Shown: positions 9,895 to 17,736, counted from the stretch's first letter. The stretch: 49,585 nt of DNA from a bacterium (GCA_030824575.1 JAVBXL010000194.1:1-49585), one strand, 5' to 3'. Numbers and translations: made by a program. Notes: generated from the sequence alone by a model not told the origin.

Positions 9895-9912
9895 GTGATG
9901 ATCAATCATCAC
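9895..9912. promoter_or_regulatory. Perfect palindrome GTGATGAT-CA-ATCATCAC, candidate Lrp-type operator
   Basis: Eight-base perfect inverted arms with a two-base spacer in the 94-base gap between divergent phhA and the Lrp/AsnC gene. Size and symmetry fit the roughly 15-18 bp sites bound by Lrp/AsnC dimers. It sits 14 bases before the regulator start and about 64 before the phhA start, so it could serve autoregulation and control of the operon. The assignment to this regulator is inference from location. Confidence 0.6.
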
Positions 9913-9925
9913 ATACGGGCGATAT

Positions 9926-10396
9926 ATGAAACAGGATGGTCAGATCGACGCAGTCGATCGCAAAATCCTCTCCGCATTGCAGGACGACGCGGGGATCAGC
10001 CACCAGGACCTGGCCGAACGGGTCGGTGCGTCCAGCGCGTCGTGCTGGCGACGGATCAAGGCGCTGGAGGTGGCCGGCGTCCTGACCCGCACGGTCCGGT
10101 TGGTGGACCCGGCGCAGGTCGGGCGCGGGGTCAATGTCCTGTGCAACATCCGCATGCGCAGCCACGCTCGCGATGCCCGCGCCGCCTTTGAACATTTCGT
10201 CGATGGGCGGCCGGAGATCGTCGAATGTTTTTCGATGTCGGGTGAATGGGACTATCTGATCCGTGTGGTCGTGGCGGATGTGGAGGATTATAACCGCTTC
10301 CTGATGCACATCCTGCTCGGCCATGCATCGGTCGCGGGCGCGGCGTCGCATTTCGCGCTGTCGATGACGAAATATACGACGGCTATTCCGTTATAG
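9926..10396 (+). CDS. Lrp/AsnC family transcriptional regulator
   Basis: 156 residues. N-terminal helix-turn-helix (AVDRKILSALQDDAGISHQDLAERVGASS... with WRRIKALEVAGVL) followed by the RAM/AsnC ligand domain (VNVLCNIRMRSH, then VVECFSMSGEWDYLIRVVVADVEDYNRFL, the latter the common signalling stretch). Such regulators sense amino acids; placed divergently to phhA-hppD-hmgA-fahA it is most likely the local phenylalanine/tyrosine-responsive regulator. A short gap of 91 bases follows before an unrelated membrane gene. Confidence 0.9.
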   Translation: MKQDGQIDAVDRKILSALQDDAGISHQDLAERVGASSASCWRRIKALEVAGVLTRTVRLVDPAQVGRGVNVLCNIRMRSHARDARAAFEHFVDGRPEIVECFSMSGEWDYLIRVVVADVEDYNRFLMHILLGHASVAGAASHFALSMTKYTTAIPL

Positions 10397-10487
10397 CGCC
10401 AGGAGCCGGACGTTCGGAACGTACGCCTCGCCCAGCCCTGCCGCAGTCGCAAGCCGCGGCCGCCATTTACCCGCCCTTCACGCATCC

Positions 10488-11540
10488 ATGCCATGGACAG
10501 GCATGGCATCGGACGAAACGCCTCCCGGTCAGTCGCTATCTATTCATTATCTACGCGCGATCGCCGCGTTCATGGTGGTCGCCTATCATGCCTTTTCGCA
10601 TCGCCTGATCCCGATATCGGACGGCAATTCCAGCGATTTCATCTGGCTACAGTTCGGCGTGGCGATCTTTTTCGTCATTTCAGGCTATGTCATGCTGTCG
10701 TCGACCAGGGACCGAATGCCTGCCCCCCGCGCCTTTCTGGTGCGACGGATCAAACGGATCGTGCCGCTTTACTGGACCGTCACCGCATGCAGCCTCATGG
10801 CCTCTGGCGGCGGCGATCCCCTTCGCGTCTTGTGTTCGCTTCTCTTCATTCCCATGATCGATCCGGCGACCGGACAGGGCATGGCGCCGATACTCGATGT
10901 GGGTTGGACGCTCAATTACGAGATGGGCTTTTACGCGCTGTTCGCCCTGTCGCTCTGCCTGCCCCGGCGGCTGGCTGTGCCGGCAGTCATCGGCCTTCTC
11001 GTCGGTCTTTCCAGCCTGCCGCCGCCCGATGACGCGAATGGCCTTGCCCAATTTCTATTCCAACCCTTTCTGCTCGATTTCGCGGCCGGCATGATGATCG
11101 CCCACCTGCGCCTTCGCGCGCCGCGATGGATGCTGCCGCTCGGCTTCCTGCTGCTGGCCCTCCTGCATCAGGGTATCGCGATCCGCCTGCTCGCCGTCAC
11201 GGTGCCAGCCGCGCTCATCGTGGCAGCCGGCCTGTCCTGGGATGGCACCTTGCGCACATGGAGGACGCCGATGATGCTGGGCGATGCGTCCTACGCCATT
11301 TATCTGACGCACCTTTTCGTCCTGTTCGCCCTTCGCGACTGGCTAAGCCCCGCGCAATCGCCCGTCCTGATGCTGGGGCTGGCGCTGGTGGCCACCGGAT
11401 TGGCGGGCTTGCTGGTTCATATCCTGCTGGAAAAACGGCTGTTCAAATGGGTGGCCAAGGCCGCGCGCGCGCTGCCTCGCCTGCTCCGGCAGCGTGCAAC
11501 ACCCAGCCAAGATCAGGTGAATATCGGCATGGGCCAATGA
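10488..11540 (+). CDS. Acyltransferase 3 family membrane protein
   Basis: Up to 350 residues (a second ATG five codons in gives MASDETPPGQS and may be the real start). The opening LSIHYLRAIAAFMVVAYHAFSH with the catalytic-type His, then RRIKRIVPLYWT, are the signature of the acyltransferase-3/OafA/ExoZ group; about ten hydrophobic segments follow. These enzymes move acyl groups across or at the inner membrane onto sugars or lipids. It could decorate the exopolysaccharide whose genes lie 5 kb upstream, but it is separated from them by the tyrosine operon, so the acceptor is open. Confidence 0.8.
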   Translation: MPWTGMASDETPPGQSLSIHYLRAIAAFMVVAYHAFSHRLIPISDGNSSDFIWLQFGVAIFFVISGYVMLSSTRDRMPAPRAFLVRRIKRIVPLYWTVTACSLMASGGGDPLRVLCSLLFIPMIDPATGQGMAPILDVGWTLNYEMGFYALFALSLCLPRRLAVPAVIGLLVGLSSLPPPDDANGLAQFLFQPFLLDFAAGMMIAHLRLRAPRWMLPLGFLLLALLHQGIAIRLLAVTVPAALIVAAGLSWDGTLRTWRTPMMLGDASYAIYLTHLFVLFALRDWLSPAQSPVLMLGLALVATGLAGLLVHILLEKRLFKWVAKAARALPRLLRQRATPSQDQVNIGMGQ

Positions 11541-11582
11541 CCGTTCGCAAACCTGTGTATCGCTAACGCCCAGGCCGGTCGC

Positions 11583-12422
11583 CTATATTGTAAGGCCGTA
11601 AAAGGCGCGCGCGGCACCTTCGAACAGGCGTGCGTTTGCCGTCGCGTCCAGACCGCCCGCGAGCCGCGCCGCATCATCGATCCAGTCGCGATACGCATCG
11701 CCGATGTGCAGCAGCACCGGCCAGTCGCTGCCCCACATTGTCCGATCGCCGAAGCAAGCGAGGATATGCGCGACATAGGGGGCAAGCGCGTCCGCCGCCT
11801 GACCCGGCACCTGTTCGGTGCGCAGGCCCGATAGTTTGCACCAGATATTGGGATAGCGGGCGAGCGCGGCCAGACCATCCCGCCAGGGATCGAGGATATG
11901 GTCCGCCGCGGGCGGTTTGGCGCCATGGTCGATCACGATCGGCAGGTCGGGCCAGCGTTCGGCGAAGCGGGCGAGGACCGGCAAGTGACGCGGCTGGGCC
12001 AGCGCGTCGAAACGCAGGCCGTGCGTCAGCATCGCCTCGATCGCGGGGGCAAGATCGGCCCGCAAGATCCAGTCGCTGTCCTCAATGCTCTGGAGCATGG
12101 GGCGCAGCCCGACGCATTTGGGCCGGTTGGCAAGCTGAGCGATTCGCGCCGGTGCCGCGTCCGTTTCCAGCGCAACCCAGCCGACCACGCCCAGCACCAA
12201 CGGATCATCCGCCACCAGATCGAGCATCCAGTCGGTATCGCGATCGTCCGGCTGCGACTGGACCAATATGGCGCCCGCCAAATCCAGTCCCGCGGTCGCC
12301 GCCCGCAAATCGTCCGGCAGGAAATCGCGATGCAGCAAGGGCCAGCCTGCGTCCGGCCACGCCTGTCCCGGTCCACCGATCCGCCAGAAATGCTGGTGCG
12401 AATCCACTATGCGCGGTCGCAT
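11583..12422 (-). CDS. Amidohydrolase-2 family protein (sugar-lactonase/TIM-barrel hydrolase)
   Basis: About 279 residues (a GTG one codon upstream is also possible). RIVDSHQHFWRI gives the HxH metal pair, IVIDHGAKP a middle metal His region, and FGDRTMWGSDWPVLL the C-terminal Asp of amidohydrolase-2 enzymes. The layout HQHFW...GSDWPV is that of L-rhamnono-/L-fucono-lactonases and of 2-pyrone-4,6-dicarboxylate-type hydrolases; I cannot choose between them. Seventy bases separate it from the glycerate kinase gene on the same strand, so co-transcription is possible. A lactonase next to a hydroxyacid dehydrogenase and a FAH-family remnant suggests a residual sugar-acid pathway. Confidence 0.75.
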   Translation of the reverse strand: MRPRIVDSHQHFWRIGGPGQAWPDAGWPLLHRDFLPDDLRAATAGLDLAGAILVQSQPDDRDTDWMLDLVADDPLVLGVVGWVALETDAAPARIAQLANRPKCVGLRPMLQSIEDSDWILRADLAPAIEAMLTHGLRFDALAQPRHLPVLARFAERWPDLPIVIDHGAKPPAADHILDPWRDGLAALARYPNIWCKLSGLRTEQVPGQAADALAPYVAHILACFGDRTMWGSDWPVLLHIGDAYRDWIDDAARLAGGLDATANARLFEGAARAFYGLTI

Positions 12423-12492
12423 CACGCCTTGACCTCATGCATGTTGATTGTCGTCGCTCCCATTATTGCCGCACCTTGTCTTTCATATAGGC

Positions 12493-13290
12493 TTACATAT
12501 CGGCCCTTGGCTGGCGATTATGGTCGAGTCGTAGGGTGAGATCAGCGCGGCCCGGCATCTCCGCCAATATATGCCGGGTCAGCCGCTCATAATGCTGCAC
12601 GAAACGGTCGAGTTGCACAGCGTCCATCGCGCCACTCGCCTTGCTGGTCCATAGCGCTTCTTCCTGCTGGCCGCGCCAGTCGCGCACCACGCCGAAGTCC
12701 GGCGCGGCGAGCAGGACCAGCCGGTCGATGCGCGCGAAGAGTTCAGCATAGATGCCCCAAAGCTGGCGGTTGACATAGCGGCGCCAGATAGCGTCCGGGT
12801 CTTCGCGCCGCTCCAGCGCATTGACCGGAGCAGCGAGCGCGGATTCCGCCTGCGGGCGCGCGCCAACGCACCAACCTTCGAAGATCAGAAGGTCGACTTT
12901 TCCAACCGCCTCCTCCTCGCCAAAGGGCTCGTCCCGCCCCTTGTCAAAACGCGGCAGCGATAACGGCGCGCCGACCTTCGCCGCATCCAAAATGGCGATG
13001 CCGCGTACCGCATCATGGGTGCCCGGCACCCCACGGGTGCGAAACAACGGATGCACCGCATCCGCCAATTGCTGCCGCGCGATGCCGTTCAGATAGAGAT
13101 CGTCGAGCGACAGGATCGCGGTTCGCCGCCCCTCTGCCTCCATCGCCGCTTGCAGGCCGGCGGCCAGCGTCGATTTGCCCGATCCCTGCGCGCCGCACAG
13201 GCCCAGGATCAGCGGCCGGTCTGCCCCCGCCAGCCATGTCCGCGTCGCCGCCGCGATCCGGTCAAGCGACGGGGTCAAGCAGCGGCTCAC
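12493..13290 (-). CDS. D-glycerate 3-kinase-like P-loop kinase
   Basis: About 265 residues. P-loop GAQGSGKST at residues 33-41, then SLDDLYL and FEGWCVGARPQ, the set seen in plant/cyanobacterial-type D-glycerate 3-kinases and the YgfA/uridine-kinase-like group (phosphoribulokinase fold). It would phosphorylate D-glycerate to 3-phosphoglycerate. The best start is GTG inside the end of the dehydrogenase gene; a TTG two codons earlier is the alternative, and both overlap by about 30 bases. Being downstream of and overlapping a hydroxypyruvate/glyoxylate reductase-like gene supports the glycerate assignment. Confidence 0.78.
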   Translation of the reverse strand: MSRCLTPSLDRIAAATRTWLAGADRPLILGLCGAQGSGKSTLAAGLQAAMEAEGRRTAILSLDDLYLNGIARQQLADAVHPLFRTRGVPGTHDAVRGIAILDAAKVGAPLSLPRFDKGRDEPFGEEEAVGKVDLLIFEGWCVGARPQAESALAAPVNALERREDPDAIWRRYVNRQLWGIYAELFARIDRLVLLAAPDFGVVRDWRGQQEEALWTSKASGAMDAVQLDRFVQHYERLTRHILAEMPGRADLTLRLDHNRQPRADM

Positions 13291-14221
13291 CGGCAAAGAA
13301 ACGGTCGAGATTGTCGGCGACCTTCATCCCCATGGCGGTGCGCGCTTCGATCGTGGCGCTGCCCAAATGGGGCAGCAACACGACATTGGGCAGGGCGATC
13401 AGGGTAGGATGCACCTGCGGTTCGCCTTCATAAACGTCCAGCCCCGCCGCCGCGATCCGCCGTGCCGTCAGGGCCTGTGCCAGCGCGGCTTCATCGACCA
13501 GCGACCCGCGCCCGGTATTCACCAGCACCGCATGGGTCGGCATCCGCCCAAGCAGTGCCGCATCGACCATATGCCGGGTTTCCGCGCCGCCCGGCGCGTG
13601 GAGCGACAGGACGTCCGCCTGCTGCGCCAGAACACCCAGATCGGCAAAATAGGCATCGGCCGGCATATCCGCCGCCGGCCGTCGGCTATGATAGGCGATC
13701 CGCATCCCGAAGGCCTGCGCCCGCTGCGCCACCGCGCGGGCGATCCGGCCGAAGCCGACCAGCCCCAACAGCTTTCCGTCGAGCGAGTGGCCGATCATAT
13801 GGGTCGGCCGCCAGCCGCTCCAGTTACCGGCGCGCAATTCCCGTTCGCCCTCCCCCGCCCGGCGCATCGCCATCAGCATCAGGGTCATGGCGATGTCGGC
13901 GGTGGCCTCCGTCAGCACGTCGGGCGTGTTGGTGACGGCCAGCCCTGCTTCGCGCGCGGCGGGAAGGTCGATATGGTCGTAACCCGCGCCATAGTTGGCG
14001 ACGATCCTTGCCCGGCGATGTTCAGTCAGCAGCACGTCGCGCGTCATCCGGTCGGTGACGGTCGGGCACAGTGCATCATGATCGCGCATCGCCTGGGCCA
14101 GCGCCACCGCGTCCATCGGCCGGTCGTCTTCGTTGACAGTCACATCATAGGATGCGGCCAGCCGCTGTTCGACTATGTCCGGCCAGCGGCGCGTGAGAAG
14201 GATGCGGGGGCGTGCGGTCAC
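13262..14221 (-). CDS. D-2-hydroxyacid dehydrogenase (glyoxylate/hydroxypyruvate reductase type)
   Basis: 319 residues from a GTG that overlaps the stop of the upstream FAH remnant (GTGA). The Rossmann motif is VGFGRIA (155-161); the catalytic Arg238 (NTGRGSLVDE), Glu267 (YEGEP) and His285 (LLPHLGSAT) are all present. The family reduces glyoxylate to glycolate or hydroxypyruvate to D-glycerate with NAD(P)H. Overlap with the glycerate kinase suggests glycerate as product. A longer open frame upstream exists but its N-terminal part is the residue of another gene in a different frame, so it was not used. Confidence 0.87.
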   Translation of the reverse strand: MTARPRILLTRRWPDIVEQRLAASYDVTVNEDDRPMDAVALAQAMRDHDALCPTVTDRMTRDVLLTEHRRARIVANYGAGYDHIDLPAAREAGLAVTNTPDVLTEATADIAMTLMLMAMRRAGEGERELRAGNWSGWRPTHMIGHSLDGKLLGLVGFGRIARAVAQRAQAFGMRIAYHSRRPAADMPADAYFADLGVLAQQADVLSLHAPGGAETRHMVDAALLGRMPTHAVLVNTGRGSLVDEAALAQALTARRIAAAGLDVYEGEPQVHPTLIALPNVVLLPHLGSATIEARTAMGMKVADNLDRFFAGEPLLDPVA

Positions 14222-14509
14222 GACAGGCCTTGCCGGACCATGTGGCGCATCGGTGCACCGACGGCGAAAGTCCTTAGTTCGACCCGGTCGGCCGCCATCA
14301 TCCGTTTCACCAAAGTTTCCAACGCATCGCCGCCAATCCGCACCTCGTCTCCTTCCGCATGGGTAAAGCCCCGCCCCCGGCTCGCTCTGGTCCTGTGTCG
14401 GCGCGACGAGCGTACCACAATAGGGGATGAATCCAGCGAGATCAGGATGATGGGCGTTCATCGCCTGCGCGGCAAGCTCTGCGCGAGGGAAAGCAGCAAG
14501 GCCGCCGCC
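14218..14509 (-). pseudogene. Truncated, frameshifted remnant of a FAH-family (fumarylacetoacetate hydrolase domain) gene
   Basis: Reading on the minus strand, one frame gives AAQAMNAHHPDLAGF...GTLVAPTQDQSEPG and the next frame continues as RGFTHAEGDEVRI...VGAPMRHMVRQGLS before a stop. In FAH-family proteins these pieces are contiguous (GTxxAPTxDRxxPGxGFTHxxGDxVxI). The join falls at a run of five C on the plus strand (14374-14378) where four would keep one frame. Only roughly the last 95 residues remain of a family normally near 300-400, and no N-terminal part is found upstream. The stop overlaps the dehydrogenase GTG, so the two were once coupled. A sequencing slip could explain the frameshift but not the missing 5' part. 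Confidence 0.65.
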
Positions 14510-14593
14510 TTCGTGCCGTTCCAGCGCGTGCGCTGGGACAGCCGTCGGCGTCGATAACTGCGGAAACGACATTAGGAATGATTTTCATGGAAT

Positions 14594-14624
14594 TTCGTAT
14601 CTATGAATATTTCATCTATGCGAA
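14594..14624. promoter_or_regulatory. Composite palindrome upstream of metF
   Basis: In the AT-rich gap before metF lies a 13-base perfect palindrome ATGAATATTTCAT (14603-14615), flanked by TTCGTAT on the left and ATGCGAA on the right (six of seven bases complementary). ATCTATG also occurs as a direct repeat (14599-14605 and 14614-14620). The element ends 55 bases before the metF ATG, a good place for an operator. The rest of the 14222-14679 stretch holds the FAH remnant, this element and a ribosome-binding sequence AAGGGGATAGG just before metF. The binding protein is unknown. Confidence 0.5.
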
Positions 14625-14679
14625 TTTATCTCGATGCTCTAGGAAGAGTCGCGAGAAGCAAGGTTGAAGGGGATAGGAT

Positions 14680-15543
14680 ATGCCGGTCATTCATCCGAAT
14701 TGGGAACGGCCACCCGTCAACATGGTCGATGGCTATTCGCTGGAAATGACGGCGAAGGACGTGGAATCGCTGCGCGAAGCAGCGCCGTCCATCGCGCCGG
14801 AAACGCCCGTCGCAGTCACTTTCCTGCCCGGCGAGGATTTCGCTGCCCGGATCGCCGCGACCAAGCTGGTCCGCAGCCTGGGCTTTGAACCCATGCCGCA
14901 TTTTTCGGCGCGGCGGATCACGTCGGCCAGCGAGTTCGATGCGTATCTGGCGGCTGCCGTCGCGGAAGCAAACGTCCGGCGCTGCTTCGTGATTGCGGGC
15001 GACCCGTCGGAACCGGAAGGCCCCTATGCCGACAGCAGCGCCCTGATCGCCAGCGGCGCGTTCGAACGCGCGGGCATCCAAGCCATCGGCATTGGCGGCC
15101 ATCCCGAAGGCCATCCCAACATGACGCCGGACCAATGCTGGTCGGTCCTGCTCGACAAATGCAGCGAGATCGAGCAGCGCGGCATGGCGCCGTTGATCGT
15201 GACGCAATTCGTCTTCGATGCCGACGCGGTTCTGGCCTGGCTGACGGAATTGCGTGCGCGCGGCATCGACGCGCCGGTGCGTATCGGGGTGCCGGGACCG
15301 GCAGGCATCAAGACGCTGATGCGCTTCGCCGCGCGATGCGGTGTCGGCGCATCCGCTTCCGTGCTCGCAAAATATGGGATTTCCATTACGAAGCTGCTCG
15401 GCTCCGCTGGTCCCGACAGGCTGGTCGAGACATTCGAACGGTCGCTGGGCGAGGAACATGGGCGCGTGCGGCTACATTTTTACCCCTTTGGCGGCCTGGA
15501 AAAGACGGTCGCCTGGATCAACGACTATGCCCGCGCGCATTGA
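14680..15543 (+). CDS. metF: Methylenetetrahydrofolate reductase (MetF family)
   Basis: 287 residues, the length of bacterial MetF. The FAD-binding barrel is recognisable by PHFSARRITSASEF (folate site region), FVIAGDPSEPEGPYADS (FAD loop), IGIGGHPEGHPN and MAPLIVTQFVFDADAVLAWL. It differs from the housekeeping E. coli type and resembles the MetF found with tetrahydrofolate-dependent O-demethylases in sphingomonads (family knowledge, not tested). It interconverts 5-methyl- and 5,10-methylene-THF. With purU and folD directly downstream it probably works in the oxidative direction. Good ribosome site AAGGGGATAGG; 27 bases before purU. Confidence 0.88.
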   Translation: MPVIHPNWERPPVNMVDGYSLEMTAKDVESLREAAPSIAPETPVAVTFLPGEDFAARIAATKLVRSLGFEPMPHFSARRITSASEFDAYLAAAVAEANVRRCFVIAGDPSEPEGPYADSSALIASGAFERAGIQAIGIGGHPEGHPNMTPDQCWSVLLDKCSEIEQRGMAPLIVTQFVFDADAVLAWLTELRARGIDAPVRIGVPGPAGIKTLMRFAARCGVGASASVLAKYGISITKLLGSAGPDRLVETFERSLGEEHGRVRLHFYPFGGLEKTVAWINDYARAH

Positions 15544-15570
15544 CGCAGACGGACAAGTGGGAGGATTGAC

Positions 15571-16428
15571 GTGACGACTATCTATACGCTGCGATTGCAA
15601 TGCGACGACAAGCCCGGCCTGGTGGCGAAGGTCGCCGGCTATCTGGCCGCCCATGGCTGCAATATCGTCGATGCGCAGCAGTTCGACGATGCGATGAACA
15701 ACACTTTCTTCATGCGCGTCGCGTTCAAGCCCGGCGCAGGTGAGACGCTGGACGCGCTGCGCGACGGTTTTACCCAGATCGCCGCAGACGCGGGTATGGA
15801 CTGGTCGATGGCGGACCAGGCCACGCCCAAGAAGGTCGTGCTGATGGTGTCCAAATGGGATCACTGCCTGGGCGACCTGCTCTATCGTCAGCGGATCGGC
15901 GAACTGCCGATGGATGTGGTGGGGATCATCTCCAACCATCCGCGCGAAGTGCTCCACACTTCGCTGATCGGCGACATGCCCTTTTTCCATTTTCCGGTGA
16001 CCAAGGACACCAAATCCGCCCAGGAAGCGCAGATCAAGCAGGTGGTGACCGACACCGGCGCGGACCTGGTGGTGCTGGCGCGCTATATGCAGATTTTGAG
16101 CGACGATCTGGCCGGGTTCCTATCGGGCCGCTGCATCAACATCCATCACAGCTTCCTGCCGGGCTTCAAGGGGGCCAAGCCATACCACCAGGCCTATGAG
16201 CGCGGCGTCAAGATGATAGGCGCGACCGCCCATTATGTGACCGCCGACCTGGACGAAGGTCCGATCATCCATCAGGATGTCGAGATGATCGGCCATGCCG
16301 ACGTCCCCGACGAACTCGTCCGCCGGGGCCGCGACATCGAACGGCGGGTGCTGTCGGAAGCGGTACGGCTGCATTTGCAGGACCGGGTGTTCATGAACAA
16401 GGCACGCACCGTCGTCTTCCGGGGCTGA
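15571..16428 (+). CDS. purU: Formyltetrahydrofolate deformylase
   Basis: 285 residues with GTG start. N-terminal ACT domain (residues 5-85, LQCDDKPGLVAKVAGYLAAHG) followed by a formyltransferase-fold domain; the catalytic triad equivalent to that of GAR transformylase is Asn190 and His192 (INIHHSFLPGFKG) and Asp228 (HYVTADLDEG). It hydrolyses 10-formyl-THF to formate and THF, recycling the cofactor. Placed between metF and folD, it forms the outlet for one-carbon units arriving as methyl-THF. Confidence 0.94.
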   Translation: MTTIYTLRLQCDDKPGLVAKVAGYLAAHGCNIVDAQQFDDAMNNTFFMRVAFKPGAGETLDALRDGFTQIAADAGMDWSMADQATPKKVVLMVSKWDHCLGDLLYRQRIGELPMDVVGIISNHPREVLHTSLIGDMPFFHFPVTKDTKSAQEAQIKQVVTDTGADLVVLARYMQILSDDLAGFLSGRCINIHHSFLPGFKGAKPYHQAYERGVKMIGATAHYVTADLDEGPIIHQDVEMIGHADVPDELVRRGRDIERRVLSEAVRLHLQDRVFMNKARTVVFRG

Positions 16429-16431
16429 TCG

Positions 16432-17289
16432 GTGAGCGACATCATCGACGGGCGGGCGATGGCGCGCGCGCTATCGGAACGGACGGCGCAAGCGGTCGCG
16501 ATGTTGAAAGCGGACGGGATCGACCCGACGCTGGCGGTCGTTCTGGTCGGCGCCGATCCGGCCAGCGACATCTATGTCCGGCGCAAGATCAGCGAATGTC
16601 GCAAGGTCGGAATGGGATCGATCGAGCGGCGCATGGCCGCGGATTGTGGCGAACAGGCGCTGCTCGACATGATCGACACGCTGAACGCTGATCCGGCGGT
16701 GCATGGGATATTGGTGCAGTTGCCGCTGCCGCCGGGCATCGATGCCGGGCGGGTGCTGGATCGCATTGCACCGGCCAAAGATGTCGACGGCTTCCATCCC
16801 GTCAATGTCGGCCGGTTGTCGACCGGATCGCAAGGGCTGGTGCCCTGTACGCCGCTCGGCATCATGATGCTGCTCGACAGCGTGATCGACGATTATCGGG
16901 GCTTGAACGTCGTGGTGATCGGCAAGTCCAACATCGTCGGCAAGCCGGTCGCCATGCTGTTGCTCGAGCGAGAGGCCACAGTGACGGTCACCCATATCGA
17001 GACGCGCAACCTGCCCGATATCGCGCGTGCCGCCGATGTGATCGTGGCGGCGGCCGGCGCGCCGCATCTGGTGCGCGGATACTGGGTGAAGCCCGGCGCG
17101 GTTGTCATAGACGTCGGCATCACGCGGGTCGTGGATCATGATGGCGTTAGCCGGATCGTGGGCGATTGCGCGACCCATGAACTCGACCATGCTAGGGCGG
17201 TGACGCCGGTGCCGGGCGGTGTCGGTCCGATGACCATCGCCTGCCTGCTGAGCAACACGGTGCTGGCCGCACAGAGGAGCATAGGCTGA
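16432..17289 (+). CDS. folD: Bifunctional methylene-THF dehydrogenase / methenyl-THF cyclohydrolase
   Basis: 285 residues, GTG start three bases after purU. Catalytic YVRRK (Tyr48, Lys52), QLPLPPGID, KDVDGFHPVNVGRL, the NADP loop GKSNIVGKPVAMLL and the C-terminal PGGVGPMTIACLLSNTV are all canonical. It turns 5,10-methylene-THF into 10-formyl-THF. Together with metF before and purU after it in the pathway, the operon can run methyl-THF to formate. Ends two bases before folB. Confidence 0.95.
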   Translation: MSDIIDGRAMARALSERTAQAVAMLKADGIDPTLAVVLVGADPASDIYVRRKISECRKVGMGSIERRMAADCGEQALLDMIDTLNADPAVHGILVQLPLPPGIDAGRVLDRIAPAKDVDGFHPVNVGRLSTGSQGLVPCTPLGIMMLLDSVIDDYRGLNVVVIGKSNIVGKPVAMLLLEREATVTVTHIETRNLPDIARAADVIVAAAGAPHLVRGYWVKPGAVVIDVGITRVVDHDGVSRIVGDCATHELDHARAVTPVPGGVGPMTIACLLSNTVLAAQRSIG

Positions 17290-17290
17290 T

Positions 17291-17641
17291 ATGGCATCCG
17301 TCACCACCAAGGTCCGGGTCAAGGACCTGCCGCTGCTGGCCGATATCGGCATCAACCCCGACGAGATCGGCCGCCGCCAGCCGCTGGTCATCACCGTCCA
17401 GTTGCTGTTGTCCGGTGGCGCGGTGGAGGGGATAAGCGAGACGATCGATTATCGCCGGATCGTGCGTGCGGCCGAAGCCCTGTCGGAAGTGCATATCCCG
17501 CTGATCGAGACATTCGCGCACCGGTTGGGCGAGGCTTGTCTGAGCTGGCCCGGCGTGGTGGAGGCCTGCGTCAATGTCGACAAGCCCTTCGCCTTGACGC
17601 GCGGGCTGGCCGGGGTGGAGGTTGTCGTCCGCAAGACATAG
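17291..17641 (+). CDS. folB: Dihydroneopterin aldolase-family protein
   Basis: 116 residues, the usual size. VRVKDLPLLADIGINPDEIGRRQPLVITVQL is the FolB/FolX start, with the substrate Glu in IDYRRIVRAAE...PLIETFAHRLGEA and VNVDKPFALTRGLAGVEVVV at the end. FolB makes 6-hydroxymethyl-dihydropterin for folate synthesis. Its place at the end of metF-purU-folD suggests that the operon also raises folate supply when THF demand is high. A FolX-type epimerase cannot be excluded. Confidence 0.88.
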   Translation: MASVTTKVRVKDLPLLADIGINPDEIGRRQPLVITVQLLLSGGAVEGISETIDYRRIVRAAEALSEVHIPLIETFAHRLGEACLSWPGVVEACVNVDKPFALTRGLAGVEVVVRKT

Positions 17642-17662
17642 AGCGATATGACTTTATCTTAC

Positions 17663-17736
17663 CCGTTCGCTTCGAGCGCAGTCGAGAAGCCGATAGCGCC
17701 GTGCCTATGTTTCTCGACTTCGCTCGAAACGAACGG
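17663..17736. repeat. REP-like inverted repeat, sphingomonad type
   Basis: Two 28-base arms (17663-17690 and 17709-17736) that pair at 25 of 28 positions around an 18-base spacer; the core is TTCGAGCG...AGTCGAGAA against TTCTCGACTTCGCTCGAA. It lies between the convergent ends of folB and the CitE-like gene, where it could act as a two-way terminator or mRNA-stabilising hairpin. Elements with this core are common in sphingomonad intergenic regions (recalled, not searched). Confidence 0.7.

Noticed and set aside
13175..14557. Plus-strand frame of 460 residues over the dehydrogenase gene
   Set aside because: Arg/His/Pro-rich shadow; the minus strand carries the complete catalytic Arg-Glu-His set.
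14222..14572. Upstream extension of the hydroxyacid dehydrogenase to a Met at 14572
   Set aside because: The extension contains the first part of the FAH remnant and unrelated sequence; a GTG at 14221 gives normal family length.
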